Part shown: in pieces, positions 12,063 through 23,200 of the stretch
Layout of the letters: each line of letters starts with the position of its first letter
How positions within the stretch are numbered: position 1 is the stretch's first letter
Source of the DNA: Cladorrhinum sp. PSN259
Taxonomy: Eukaryota; Ascomycota; Sordariomycetes; Sordariales; Podosporaceae
DNA: 64,000 nucleotides
Direction of reading: 5' to 3'
Assembly: GCA_033725935.1 (NCBI GenBank)
Contig: MU867115.1
Span: 124,001-188,000 of the forward strand
Position numbers and translations under genes: made by a program
The notes under the pieces: generated by a model
Databases searched by the model: none
What the model was told of the DNA's origin: nothing
What the model saw: the letters and a program-made list of their open reading frames with translations, nothing else

Positions 12063-13013
12063 TTAACCCTTCGGCGCATCAGTCAAGGGCACATACCTAA
12101 CCCCAAACAACTTCCTCCTACTGATCCTCCCGCCCTCATCCTTATCAACGCACCAGACATGCTGACCCCAACCGCCGCTCCCTTCATCATCAACAGGGAT
12201 AAACATCCGTCCGGGACTCTTCAACTGATCCAACAGCTCTTTGTGAATCTCAACTGCACTAGCTCCGACGTGAATTGCGTCCCACCCTGTATTCTCTCCG
12301 TCACTGCCACCATCCTCTGAGTCTTCCCACCCTTTCCTCCCATCAGCAACCCGAAATCTGACTCTGCTTGTTTGCAACATCTGTCTGCCCTCTGAACTCT
12401 TGTTCATGTTCCCCTCGCCTAGCTCCTGCAAAGGCTTTATGTGTTCGATGCCTACTACCTTGCCTTTATCTCCTACCAGCTCAGCCATTACGTGCGTCAA
12501 GTACCCCGACCCTGAACCAACATCCAACACCCTCGGTTTGAACCCGTTCTTTTCTGAGGGAAGTAAATAAGGCAGGAGGTGCTCAACAGCGGAGGCGTGC
12601 ATGTGTGGAGCCGAGATGGTTGCACTATGACCGATTGGTTGAGGGGAATCTTCGTAGGGTGAGGAGGGGCAGTAGTGGGCTCGGTCGACCTGTTTTTACA
12701 GACATTATCAGTAACCAGTTCTATCACAATCAATTCCCCACTAAACTTTTCATTAACCTCCCCATTTTACACCTTATAAAACTTCCCCATACGTCACCGA
12801 TTCCTCCTTTTTCGCATGTACTGATCACATTGCCATCCAAACTCACCAAGATCATCGTCAACAACTACACATCACTCAACCCAGCAACGTAAAAAGGAGG
12901 GATCAACAAACCTTCAAAAAAGCATCCTTAACCTCCCCCTTCGTAATCAACTTGTTCTTCCACAAATTCTCCACCAAATCTTTGTTTGAGCTGCCCGAAC
13001 TGCGCCAAGCCAT
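12063..13013 (-). CDS. PCM1: Protein-L-isoaspartate O-methyltransferase (PIMT/PCMT)
   Basis: The enzyme methylates isoaspartyl residues in aged proteins using S-adenosylmethionine, starting their repair in the cytosol. Two exons (13013-12912 and 12689-12063, minus strand) give 242 aa, normal for PIMT. The start opens with the family hallmark M-A-W-R-S-S-G-S-S-N and then L-V-E-N-L-W-K-N. Across the 222-nt intron the frame reads A-F-L-K, V-D-R-A-H-Y, then I-G-H-S-A-T-I-S-A-P-H-M-H-A, the substrate-binding core. The SAM motif I is V-L-D-V-G-S-G-S-G-Y-L-T near residue 95. The frame stays open upstream to 13445, with a Ser-rich leader and an in-frame ATG at 13310, so a longer form is possible. The intron donor (GTTTGT) is weak, but the coding match on both sides is strong. 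Confidence 0.94.
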
Positions 13014-14182
13014 AGCGGGCACTTTTATGATTTTTTTGAACCACGACGAGTCCGGATCACGATCACCAGTGGTGGTGGTGGTAGAAAAAAATGCTTTCGG
13101 TTCGGAGTGAGAGTTGGGAAGCGGACGACAGTAATAAGCGGGATACGAAGGGCAAGGAATAAGCGCCGGTGTTTTTATATCAAAAGTAAACCACCCGGCA
13201 GAAGTTTTGTTGGTATTGATAGCGTTCGCGGTCTGTGGCTGGGAGGAGGAGGGGGGTAATGCCGGAGTCCGAGTCCAAGAAGAAGAAGAAGAAGAGGGGC
13301 TGCTGTTCATTCGCCGACGAGGCGAAAAATTAAAAGGCCGTGAGCAGGATGAAGACGATAACGACGACGACGACGACGAAGAAGAAGAAGAGGAGGAGGA
13401 AAAATAGACGAGCGATAAACTTCTGCTTCTGCGGGACGACGCCACTGTTCGAGTTGAGAGTCCAAAATTGCTTAGAAAAATATTTGTGTAACACCGCTTT
13501 TGATGACACCGGCAATCAAGTGGTTCAAGTAAAGTGTAGGAGAATGACTGAGGTTGGTTGCGTGCAACTCACAATTTCAAGTTTGCAAAACCTTCCAAAA
13601 AAAAAAAAAAAATTAAAAAAAATTAAAAAAGTTAGATGCAGACATGTGACCAGAGTGACAACAGCCTGAGTTGTCCAGTGTGGCACTTATTTCCGAGAAC
13701 CTTGAGCAACAAACAAAGGCCTGATGGAGGATTGACGTTCAGTTGATGTAATCACAACCCCCCGAACCGCTGCAAGACCAAGACACACAAACTTGCCCCG
13801 CACTTGGTCACCCACACCCTCGTGCCCCTCCTTTCATGGGAGCGGAATGAACCGGACTGGGTGTAATATTGGTCAGATGGCACGTAAGCATTGAGTTTTT
13901 TTTGCTGCGATAAATCTGTCCATGACGACGAAAGATGTGTGTTGTTATTTTTCTACTGCCCCTGTGCTTTGTCTTGTTCCGCTGCTGTTGTTCGCGAATT
14001 GTGTCTCACAAGACTCACGCATGAGAGATGAGATCTTTAAAGCTCGAATGAGCTAGAACGATAATGTTTGAGATAAAAAGCAAACGCCATGTGTACCTGT
14101 ATTCAAGGAGAGAGAGTCCCTTGATAGTCCCGTATTATCAACCGAGAAAAAAACCACAAAGAAAAAAAAAGAAGTGCGTGCT
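13014..14182. other. PIMT 5' region and intergenic DNA
   Basis: The first 300 bases form an open in-frame leader upstream of the PIMT start, containing trinucleotide repeats that would read as poly-serine. Beyond about 13450 the sequence has no supported gene. A poly-A/AAAAAATT tract lies near 13596-13630. Confidence 0.5.
13361..13399. repeat. Compound ACG/AAG/AGG trinucleotide repeat
   Basis: This is an imperfect run of ACG, then AAG, then AGG units. On the minus strand it falls in the open frame upstream of PIMT and would encode serine repeats if translated. It is more likely 5' UTR. Confidence 0.85.
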
Positions 14183-15364
14183 TTATACCACAGTATCAGG
14201 TCTCTCCCCTGTCGCAATAATAGGAATTCCCAAACCACGATCCGGACTCTGCAGCACCAACTGCTCGTGTCTCCTCGCCTTCAGATAGTCGCTAACTGCG
14301 CGAATGAGAATGAACCACCCAACAATCATGAGAATATATGCCGCATAGTCCGTTCCCGTGATATCTCCCAAGCCCCCATCATCACTGCCCTGGTCAACAT
14401 TATTAGGATCGAAGTCGTGAGTATTTGGATCGACCGGGTTGATGTATGGACTGTTTGGGTCTGGGTCCATCCCGCCTGGTGACGGTGGGGCTGTGCGCAT
14501 ATAAAATCCAAACTGAATGAGTGTAATTCCGAGACCGGCACGAGAGCCATTCTTGGCCGCGTGTGAGGAGTGGAGGAGGTATGTGAGGAGGAAGCCGACA
14601 AACTGGAACGACATCGAAATCATGCCATTCCAAATAAAGCTGAAAAATGACCCAACAGGCATGCCGTCAATGTAAACTTCGTCGGGACCACCCATGCCAG
14701 GGGCAAGAATCGTAGTTTCCCAGTATGGAGGGGCAGCGTCAGCCGCGGCTTGCTCGTATGACTACCAGAGAACATGTCAGTAAAACCCGCACCGCGCGCG
14801 CTCAAACATTGATAAATGAGCAACATACCGGAGGAAGCTCATCCTTCACTGGCTCGCCCGTCTCTGGCTTCGCCGACAAATTCGAAAACACACCGTCCGA
14901 CTGGATTCCACCTCCATACACTCGGGTCGTCGTTGGCGCTACTCCAATCGGTCTGTGAGGCTGTGGCTGCGCCGACGACATGCTCGTCTGTGTTGTCTGC
15001 GATGCTGACCCCCCATTCGTATGTGATGATGCGGCGTCGCTAATACTGGGTGTCGTGTTCGTCCCGCGCACCAACCGCTGTCTGTCGTCGGCATCATCGT
15101 CGCTATCCTCGTCGTCCACATCAAATGCATCTTCTAAATCGGCATTCACTCTATTATCTCGGTTGTTTATCGAAGACGCTCTCGAGTGAAAAGAGGGAGG
15201 TGGCGAGTTTGGAATCGGGTATGTTGGCCTTGGCAAGGGGGCAGTCGGTGTTTCGGGATCCTCGTCGTCGCGGGAGTTGACCTGGGGGGAAATCGTCAGC
15301 ATTTTCATCAACGAAATCCAAAACCGCAAGTATTTGTCCATACCCTTTCGTAGCGACCCGCCAT
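14183..15364 (-). CDS. BSD2: Bsd2/NDFIP-type Rsp5 adaptor, three-span membrane protein
   Basis: Adaptor that recruits the Rsp5/Nedd4 ubiquitin ligase to membrane cargo such as metal transporters in Golgi and endosomes (Bsd2/NDFIP family knowledge). Exons on the minus strand are 15364-15344 (only seven codons, M-A-G-R-Y-E-R), 15281-14829 and 14761-14183, giving 350 aa. The N-terminal half is acidic, Ser/Pro-rich and cytosolic. A PPxY motif, P-P-S-Y, is created exactly across the second exon junction, and a second P-P-Y-W-E follows. Three hydrophobic segments are visible: S-F-F-S-F-I-W-N-G-M-I-S-M-S-F, a G-L-G-I-T-L-I-Q-F-G-F-Y segment, and Y-I-L-M-I-V-G-W-F-I-L-I near the C-terminus. Introns are 62 and 67 nt. 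The gene is divergent from the next, with 637 bp between starts. Confidence 0.92.
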
Positions 15365-16001
15365 GATGGCAATCAATAAAGGATGCTGATGTGTGATGGT
15401 GTTTTGTAGTCAAGAGCCTCGCACGGTTAGGGTATGTGAGTTAAGGAAAATGAAGTGAGAGTGAGTAGCTGGGTATTTGGTTTGTCAGCCTGAGAAGAGA
15501 TGGAAAAGCCGCAGCTGTAGGAAATGGCAAAGATCAAAGCTTGAAGTGAAAATTGAAAAAGAAACCGGTAGGCAGGAAAGAAGAGAGCGCGTGGACACCA
15601 CCCGTCAGGGAGTTTGGATTGATTTGATGAGGGACAAGGCAGGTTGGTTCTGGAAGGAAGAGCGCCAAAATGCTGCGCGATGACATGCACTGGAACCTGG
15701 TGAACGGGGGCGGCTGATGACCAAGCGTCCCCTCGCTCAAACCGAAATCGATTGCGTGGATTCCCCCAGAAGCTAGTGGATCAAGCGGCTGCCTCTTTGC
15801 AGATTAGACCCACAGTTTGCCGTGTACGGTTTAGTCTCTGCCCGTTTCCGCAGGGATTGAAATGCATGACCCGCTGAATTGTGGCTCGTGCTGCAGCAAA
15901 TCCAGGGACTTGTGGCTGGTGATTGGAGCTTTCAGGAAATTCCATGTTGACGTCGTCGACAATTTGACGATTCGCATTAGCAGTCATTCAGCCACCAAAA
16001 A
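15365..16001. promoter_or_regulatory. Divergent intergenic promoter, BSD2-like / UQCC2-like genes
   Basis: This is 637 bp between two start codons on opposite strands, so it must carry both promoters. No canonical TATA box is obvious. Short frames inside it show no domain. Confidence 0.6.
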
Positions 16002-16509
16002 ATGTCTGCCGTGAGAAGTGTATGTTTCAATCAGCACAGCGATGAAAATTGTAGCATATAATCTGACATTTTGATCTTTAGAGCCCCGCAGCGCGAGTTT
16101 TCCAAACAGCTCTCCAACGATGGCCCAAGGATCCCCTCCGTCCCGAATGCCAGCTTCAAGATGTCCTCGCTAAGCGACTCGAGAAGGGTACCATTGCGCC
16201 TTCCTCCGCGATTAAGGGTGTCACAAAAACTCAAGCTGAGCTGAAGCAAGCAAATGCACTCTACTCTCTGCTCGAGGACCGGTATAAGAACAAGGTGAGT
16301 GGCGAGCTTGACTCAATCATGGTCGTGGGAAGCATAAGGCAGTGCGCTGATACAAAATGCAATAGTACCGGACAAGCGCAGGAGTGCTCGAGCCCAAGAG
16401 CAACCCGACATACTATAAGGATCTCGTCAAGGAGCTTGAAGAGGCCCCCAGCCGAACTTTCTTGCAGAGGTTATCCAAGAAACTGTCTGGCATGATCAGG
16501 TTTTCGTGA
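16002..16509 (+). CDS. Probable mitochondrial complex III assembly factor (UQCC2/Cbp6-like)
   Basis: Small protein of 124 aa in three exons: 16002-16019 (six codons), 16082-16294 and 16366-16509. All splice sites fit: GTATGT and GTGAGT donors, TTTAG and ATAG acceptors, and a CTGAC branch point in the first intron. The protein opens M-S-A-V-R-S-S-P-A-A-R-V-F, then has A-L-Q-R-W-P-K-D-P-L-R-P, a helix with L-A-K-R-L-E-K-G, and a conserved Y-Y-K-D-L-V-K-E-L motif in the last exon. I recognise this layout as the UQCC2/Cbp6 family, which binds newly made cytochrome b in mitochondria. The basic N-terminus fits mitochondrial import. The family call is from recall, not a search; another LYR-like small mitochondrial factor cannot be excluded. 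Confidence 0.65.
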
Positions 16510-16745
16510 TCCCTCCTCTATTAACCAAACGATCATGTACAATACTGCACTTGTATATGACTTGTGCATTGGGCTTGGGATTTGGCGTCTGGAAAAGCAT
16601 GTTCGAACTTTTTGCTTCTATAAAGTATGCACAACACCTGTCTCTTTATTTGGCCACAACCATGTGTTCCCGCTGGGGTATATATGCCTCTCCGTCGAAA
16701 CTGACCAAACGCCCATTGCCCTGCCATTTCGCCCACCGTTTCTGT

Positions 16746-17909
16746 TTACAAATACTTCCTCTCCGGATCAAACTTATCGAACATTTCCATGCTCTTCTCA
16801 TACATGGTAAATACGATGCCACCGCTCATAATCAGTCTCGCCAACCGTGGCAGCGCTCCGCTCCAGAAAGTCAAGACGCCCTCTTGTTTGAAGATGATGC
16901 TCGCGCATCTGAACGAATTGCCATACAAGGACCTGGCCTCGATACTCTGCATGCGCGTCTTGATCGTATCCAACGGTTGCGTCACATAAACTGTGATGAG
17001 ACCTGCAATTCCGCCCATCGCAAAGGTTCCAACAGCGCCGAGCTTCTCTCCTGGAGCAGTATATGACTCGGCCAGCTGCTTGAGAGCATTGTAGGCGCCA
17101 AATCGGGTTGCGCTGTTGGCGGCCTGACGGGCGGTTGTTGGTACGAAGCCCTGGAAGAAACCTCGGATGCCGCGCTCGCGAGCGATGATCGGGACTGCGT
17201 GGAGGAAGCCCCGGAGGCGGGGGTTGGCAGATTTGCGGTCGTCGATACTGGGAGCGCGGGTTAGTTGACGAAATGGAGATGGTTTAAGCGGTCGGGGAAG
17301 GCATACAGGATTGTCTTGATGCTTTCTGTTGGCGTAACTGCCAGAAGAGACTCGGTTACGCCTGCGCCGAAACCTGCGATGACGGTCCGAGGACCGGAGA
17401 GCTTGCCGTCCGCATCGGCGAGGAGCTTCTTGTACTGATCAAAGGCAACAAATCCTGTCCCGAGTCTTCAATGAATATTTCTATCTGACCAATTGACCAC
17501 CAGAAATAACGTACGAATTCCTGCTTTGAGCGAATTGCCGATAATGAGGGTTGTGCAGCCAGCATACCACTGCGCACCGAATGGCGGCCATGGTAGCTTC
17601 TGTCCCTCGGCTAACCTGCGATTGAGCTGTGTTCTAGTCTTGGCAACTGATGGCGTCGCATAATGTCAGAGAGTCGTTGTTCTGTTATTCGAGCGCAATT
17701 GAGGAAGAATCGTACACTCTGCCGGGTATGTGATGGCTGCAACAAGGAGATGCCGGGTTAGTTGGAGCTCCTATGACTTCATCATCGGAATGGGGGGAAA
17801 CAAACTCACAAATCTCTACTGCGCCGGCTGTTGAGCCAGCGAGAATTGACCGCAGGGCGCTTGGCCCTTTGACCGCTGGGTGCTCGTCCTTTGCTGGCGC
17901 AGACGACAT
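16746..17909 (-). CDS. CTP1: Mitochondrial tricarboxylate (citrate) carrier
   Basis: Inner-membrane carrier exchanging citrate for malate or other tricarboxylates. Five exons on the minus strand (17909-17810, 17736-17716, 17646-17515, 17454-17307, 17247-16746) give 300 aa, the standard carrier length. Exon 2 is only 21 nt and encodes most of the first signature, I-T-Y-P-A-E; the F-A-K-T-R remainder is in exon 3. All three repeats show the Px[DE]xx[KR] signature: P-A-E-F-A-K, P-T-E-S-I-K and P-L-D-T-I-K-T-R. G-I-R-F-V-A-F-D-Q-Y-K reads across the third intron only if the acceptor at 17455 is used, which fixes that junction. A-R-Q-A-A-N-S-A-T-R-F near residue 180 is typical of Ctp1. The gene converges on the UQCC2-like gene. 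Confidence 0.94.
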
Positions 17910-18368
17910 TTCTAGAATTTTCTGACGAGTTAATGATTTGCAGTTGTCGGAAGCAGCAGTTTGTTGTTAGTCATTCCAAAGTTTTTGGCCGCGCTGTGTC
18001 ACCTCGGCGCCAAGCATGGATGCCGATTGCGGGGGAGTGTCCCACCGAAGGTCAGCGCTATGGACAATTGGATGATGATGCAATTGGGTGGGGATTGTGA
18101 GCACTGGAGGGTGGCTATCAGGGATTTGAAGCAGTTCTTATACAGTACCTACAGTAAACAACCTTTCAAACTCCCTAACAATTTCTATTGGCGATGGCAG
18201 CATTTCTTCCACCAACACGCAATTGGGAATCTTTTGGAGCTGTACGAAATTTATTAACGAGCGACAGTACTGTGGCTCCCTTTTCGCTTTTTTCCTTCTA
18301 TTATCTATTACGCATTATATCCCTTCCAACCCAAGTCCAACCTCGGAACACACATTGAATGCAAAACC
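17910..18368. other. Intergenic region upstream of citrate carrier
   Basis: This holds the presumed promoter of the citrate carrier and the 3' region of the secreted-protein gene. No further gene is visible. Confidence 0.5.
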
Positions 18369-19052
18369 CTACAACCCTGCCATGGCGCCGACGACTGCTA
18401 CGGCGGCAACAGCAGCAACTACCATACCCGTCTCCCTCGCAGCACCCCCAGTTGCCACACTGGTGCTCGTGGAAGTAGCCGTGCTAGTGGCGCTGCTGGT
18501 AGCACTGGTGGTGGTCGTCGCGTCTGTGGAAGACAACTCTGCACGGTAGACGGTGATGCACGAGTCGGTGTCGGTTATGAGCAATGCTTCAAACATGAAT
18601 TTGAATTTCGGATCGCAGCTTGAGGCGATGCTGTTCACAAGCGCTGATTTGCTGGAGGCCCAGGCGCTCTCGGCACTCATCCACGAAGAGTAGGCCGATG
18701 CGAGCGGTGCCGGAGGGGTGATGGCTTCATATAACAATGTGCATTTCTCTTCGACTTTCGTTGACTCCAAGGTCGCCAGGGGGGGCTCTTTCCATCTGTT
18801 CTGCAAGAAGTTGACGAGGCCTTGGTCGGCTGCGGTGTAGATTGTCTGGGATGGCTGGTCCTGGACCAACGACCAATACTTGTCTGCGCACTTCTCTTCT
18901 TCGGGCGTGAGCTTGGTTTCGGTGGAAACTTCTCGACGAGCGGGAGCTTCGCGTCTGGCCAGAGGTGCTGGTGTGATTTGAGCTGCTGGAGCCGGGTTGG
19001 CAAGGACAAGGGATGCGCCAGCGAGTGCGGCAATGAGCGTATAGGTGAGCAT
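18369..19052 (-). CDS. Small secreted, probably GPI-anchored Ser/Thr-rich protein
   Basis: Single exon, 227 aa. The ATG at 19052 starts a clear signal peptide, M-L-T-Y-T-L-I-A-A-L-A-G-A-S-L-V-L-A-N-P; the upstream open frame begins only at TTG. A propeptide-like stretch with R-R sites (A-R-R-E-A-P-A-R-R-E) follows and could be cut by a Kex2 protease. The central domain (about 55-165) has four cysteines (C-A-D-K-Y-W, K-C-T-L-L, S-S-C-D-P-K, D-S-C-I-T-V). A Ser/Thr/Ala repeat stalk then leads to a small-residue site (G-G-A-A) and a hydrophobic C-terminus (M-V-V-A-A-V-A-A-V-A-V-V), the pattern of a GPI anchor signal. Surface or cell-wall location is inferred; the domain is not recognised. Confidence 0.8.
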   Translation of the reverse strand: MLTYTLIAALAGASLVLANPAPAAQITPAPLARREAPARREVSTETKLTPEEEKCADKYWSLVQDQPSQTIYTAADQGLVNFLQNRWKEPPLATLESTKVEEKCTLLYEAITPPAPLASAYSSWMSAESAWASSKSALVNSIASSCDPKFKFMFEALLITDTDSCITVYRAELSSTDATTTTSATSSATSTATSTSTSVATGGAARETGMVVAAVAAVAVVGAMAGL

Positions 19053-20249
19053 GTTGATGACTTTGTTTATGAAAGCGCGAGCGAGTGTGTTTGTTGGTGA
19101 CAACCAAGCAGGCTGAATCCAATGTTGTGAGGTTGTGAGGCTCTTTTATCCCCATGAATGTATACTCCACTCATATGCCCTCTCTGAGCTGCAAGGATCT
19201 TGTGATGAAGTTAAGATCAGGCAGCCAAATAAAACCCCAACATCTGTAGCCTCATGGGGAATAGCTACCGCCCAAGACTCTAGCGATGGAGTGTACGCGT
19301 CAGCTTCAATCTAGATGTTGATATTGCATTATCGTGAGTGGCACTTTTACCCCTTGTTGATCCCCTTTTGGAGGTGAGGGTTGAATCAATGCAGGCGTCA
19401 CGATGATTTGGCGAGGTAGCTAATGATACTCAACGATCCACAATCACTCCTAGGGTCACAGAACTCCTGGCCAATATTCGTTAGGCAGACCGCCATGGCG
19501 AATGTGCGGTCTCGATAGATGTTCAGGTTTACCTGTGCCGAATCTCTTTTTATGTATCGAGATGGTTGGTAGTATTTTTAGCGGGCATGAAATAAAGGTG
19601 GTTATAATACTGATTTGGTATAGTTAAAAGGTCCCGATTCTCTTTCTCCTAATTACCGGCATACGCTAAAAAAAACCCTCTCCTAGTGGTTGATCGAAAG
19701 ACTTGGATAAGTATGGCCTAATTGCTTTATAGAAACTCTATTTAACTCTATTTCTAGTAATACAGCACCACAGCACGTCTTTTCTATCAGAGACAATGCC
19801 TTTTTCGAACGATATAGGTATAGTAACCTGTCGATATATCACCGGAGTGGTCATATATGTACAGTAATTCTTGAATGAAGTAAAGAAAGGAAGAAAAATC
19901 CTTTTTTTCCCCGAAATTTTCCATCCCTAGACTTCGTTGGCACGGGTAGCAGCAGGGACAGTTGGCTTCCAACAGTCCTTAAAAGTGGGGTCGAATATTT
20001 TCCGACTTGTTCGCCAATACGTACGGATGTTCCCTCTCTCCCCAACAAGAAATTTCATTCCAGTAGGCATTTAGAACACTGCCTTATTAACCCTGATCAT
20101 TATTCCCACAACTCTTTGCCGCTCCACAGCTGCTTCACAGCTGGTTTCTACCTCGATTGTATCCATCCCCCGCTAAGCTCGGTCCCACTCGAGATCAAAG
20201 CTCCTGTCCATACAAGTGACCAAGAAACCATCGGTGCTCGCTGTCTACC
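19053..20249. other. Intergenic region, divergent from secreted-protein gene to ABC transporter
   Basis: About 1.2 kb separates two divergent starts, so it contains both promoters. It is AT-rich around 19560-19760. No gene, repeat or RNA was recognised. Confidence 0.5.
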
Positions 20250-23200
20250 ATGGCTTGGGAATGGGACTTAGCTCCCGCCCCAATTGTGGTAGAGCTCGTC
20301 GAGCGGTACGCGGACCTGCCGAGTTCTTCCCCTACCCACGATCGCCCACCAGTTCAACAACTAACCATATTACTGTTCTGCGCAGTTATTCTCAGTTTCA
20401 CCTTCCTCTTATCCTTTTCTCGGCATCCGGCCTCCTACTCGCGCGCCAACTACGAACATCCCCGACCCCGCAACGTAGCGCCAAATCACGCGCTAATTCT
20501 GTCTATGCGGTTTTCTTGAAGGCTCTCGAAGGTCTGCTACTAGCGACATCTCTGTCGCTCAGCCGCGATGGCCTCGCTCCAAACGCATCAGCTAGTTCTG
20601 GGGCCGGCACCTTCTTCGGGTCGTACCTAGGCGGATTATATGTATTGGCCCTGGTGGCCCCTTTGGGTTTCGAGCACGTCGGACGGGCCGCCCGCTATCA
20701 CTCAGCTGTTTTCTACACCATTTCCTGGTTCCTGACCATCATCACATCAGATGCTAGCTCGACAGCAACCAAAGTGTCATCCGCTCTGCTTTTCATCGCC
20801 TTGATTTCGCCCCGTTCGCCTTCCCAGAAGGACAATGGCCTGGAACCTGATCCGACCGGGGAATCCCAGTCCAGCATTTTTGGTCTTTGGGCCTTTGCAT
20901 GGCTAGATAACATGTTCTTCAAGGCCTGGCGCAACGGGGCACTGGAATCGCAACATGTCCCCGTACCGCCTCTTTTCAACGCTGCCGATAAGACCGTACT
21001 GCGGACGAAGAGGAAAAGGCGAGTCCCTACATTCCTTATCTTTGCAATAAGCTGTAAGCCTTGAAATGCTAACATTCGTGTCCCCGATCCAGTGCATCTC
21101 TCCAACGCACTCTTATACGACACTTTGGGTCCGAGCTGGCTGTCCAGGGGGTCGTGGCGGTCACCTGGGCGACCTTGACATTCATGCCAACTTTGCTCCT
21201 AAGGTCTATTCTCCAGTTTGTTGAGAGCCCAACCGAGTCCTCTATTCACAAAGCTCAGGGTTATGTGATTCTGGTCTTTGTCACCAGCATCCTGGCGTCG
21301 GCCGCCGAGGCTCGGACCATTTGGATCGGCCAGAAGATCGGGCTTCGGCTGAAGACAATATTGGTCGGCGAGGTCTATCAGAAAGCATTGAGGCGGCCCG
21401 TGGCTGTCGGGTCTTCCAACGGTGGGCCCGGGGGGGCATCGGCTGACATCGGCACGATCATGAACCTCTTCACCAGCGATATCAGCCAACTTGCTGATTT
21501 GGGGGCCAATATGCATCAGGTCTGGGCTTCGGTCCCCATACAAATCGTTCTGGCGGTCGGGCTGCTCTATTGGACTCTTGGATTTAGCGCCTTTGCGGGA
21601 ATTGCCTTGATGGCGCTGATGGTGCCGGTGAACTCACGCATCGCCCAACGTTTGGGCGCCATCCAGATGCAAGTCATGGGTGCTTCAGACGTCAGGATCC
21701 AAACCACCACCGAGTTGATTCGCAGTATCCGCGTCATCAAACTCATCGCTTGGGGCTCGTTTTTTCAGAAAAAGATTGGCGACAAACGAGCGGCAGAGTT
21801 GAAGGTGCTTCGCGCCCGCTATATGCTCTGGTCGACTTCTGCGACAATCTGGTACGGCTTGCCTCTGCTGATTACCTTTTCTTCCTTTTTTTGCTTTTCA
21901 ATCATCGAAGGCAAGTCATTGACGCCTTCGCTCACATTTACATCTCTGTCCCTCTTCAACCTCTTAAAGGCTCCTATCGACGACTTGATCGGTATGGTCG
22001 GGCGTGTCCAGGGCTCTCTTGTAGCTCTAGGGCGGGTGGAGAGCTTCCTTGCTGAAGAAGAAACAGAGAAGTATCAAGTTCTCGCAACAACTCCCAGCCG
22101 CGAGGTTGAAATCGGCTTTGAGGATGCAACCTTTTCCTGGCCAGGAAAGAAGCATGAGTCAAAGAACTCCAAATCAAACGACGGCAAGACTGCAGAAAAC
22201 CCTGAATCCTTCACTCTCAAGAACCTTGACTTGAAGTTCAGGGTTGGAAAGCTGAATATCGTCATTGGAGCCACCGGCAGCGGTAAGTCTTCGCTGCTAT
22301 ACGCACTGCTGAGAGAGATGCCGCTTGTTTCCGGGAGTGTGAGAATGCCTGCCGCAGTTTCTCGTGAAGCCCTGCCTAGGGATGAAAAAACGGGCTTGGT
22401 CGAGGGCGTAGCCTTCTGCGCCCAGGAGGCTTGGCTAACAAATAGCACCGTGCGGGACAACATCCTCTTCGGCCAGCCGCTCGATGAAGAACGTTACAAG
22501 GCTGTCCTTCACGCTTGCGCCCTTGAAACGGACCTGAAGATGTTGTCTCAGGGCGATCTCACTTCAGTTGGAGATGGGGGAGTCTCTCTTTCAGGAGGAC
22601 AGAAGCAACGTGTGTCCCTCGCTCGCGCTCTTTATTCCAATGCGAGGCACTTGCTTTTGGATGACTGCCTGAGTGCTGTCGACGCTCACACCGCTTCGTG
22701 GATCTTCCAGAAGTGCATAACGGGACCCATGATGCAGGGACGGACATGCATTTTGGCAACACACAATGTGGCACTCACAGCTGCCGGCGCTGACTACGTC
22801 GTCCGCCTCGGCAATGGTACAATAATCGCCAAGGGTTCGCGGCAGGATTTGAGCGCTCAGGGGCAACTTCCTGAGCTTGCGGATAGGCAAGGCAATCGTA
22901 CCGCTCACAAAGCGGGATCAGGCGATGGTAAGACGGAGCCGGCTTCTACGGAAGCAAAGGATGAGGCGGACGGGAACAAGTCCGACTCCCATGCGGCTGA
23001 GTCTACTGGGCCAAATCCAAGACAGACCATCATGAAATACCTCTCTTTCATGGGCGGATGGCAATACTGGATCTCACTACTTTTCTTCTTCGTGGCACAA
23101 CAAGTTGGGTCTATTACTGTGAACTGGTGGGTCCAACGGTTGTCCAACGCGACAGTACAAGCTGAAGGACCGGCAACGGGGGAGACGGCTGACGAGTCCA

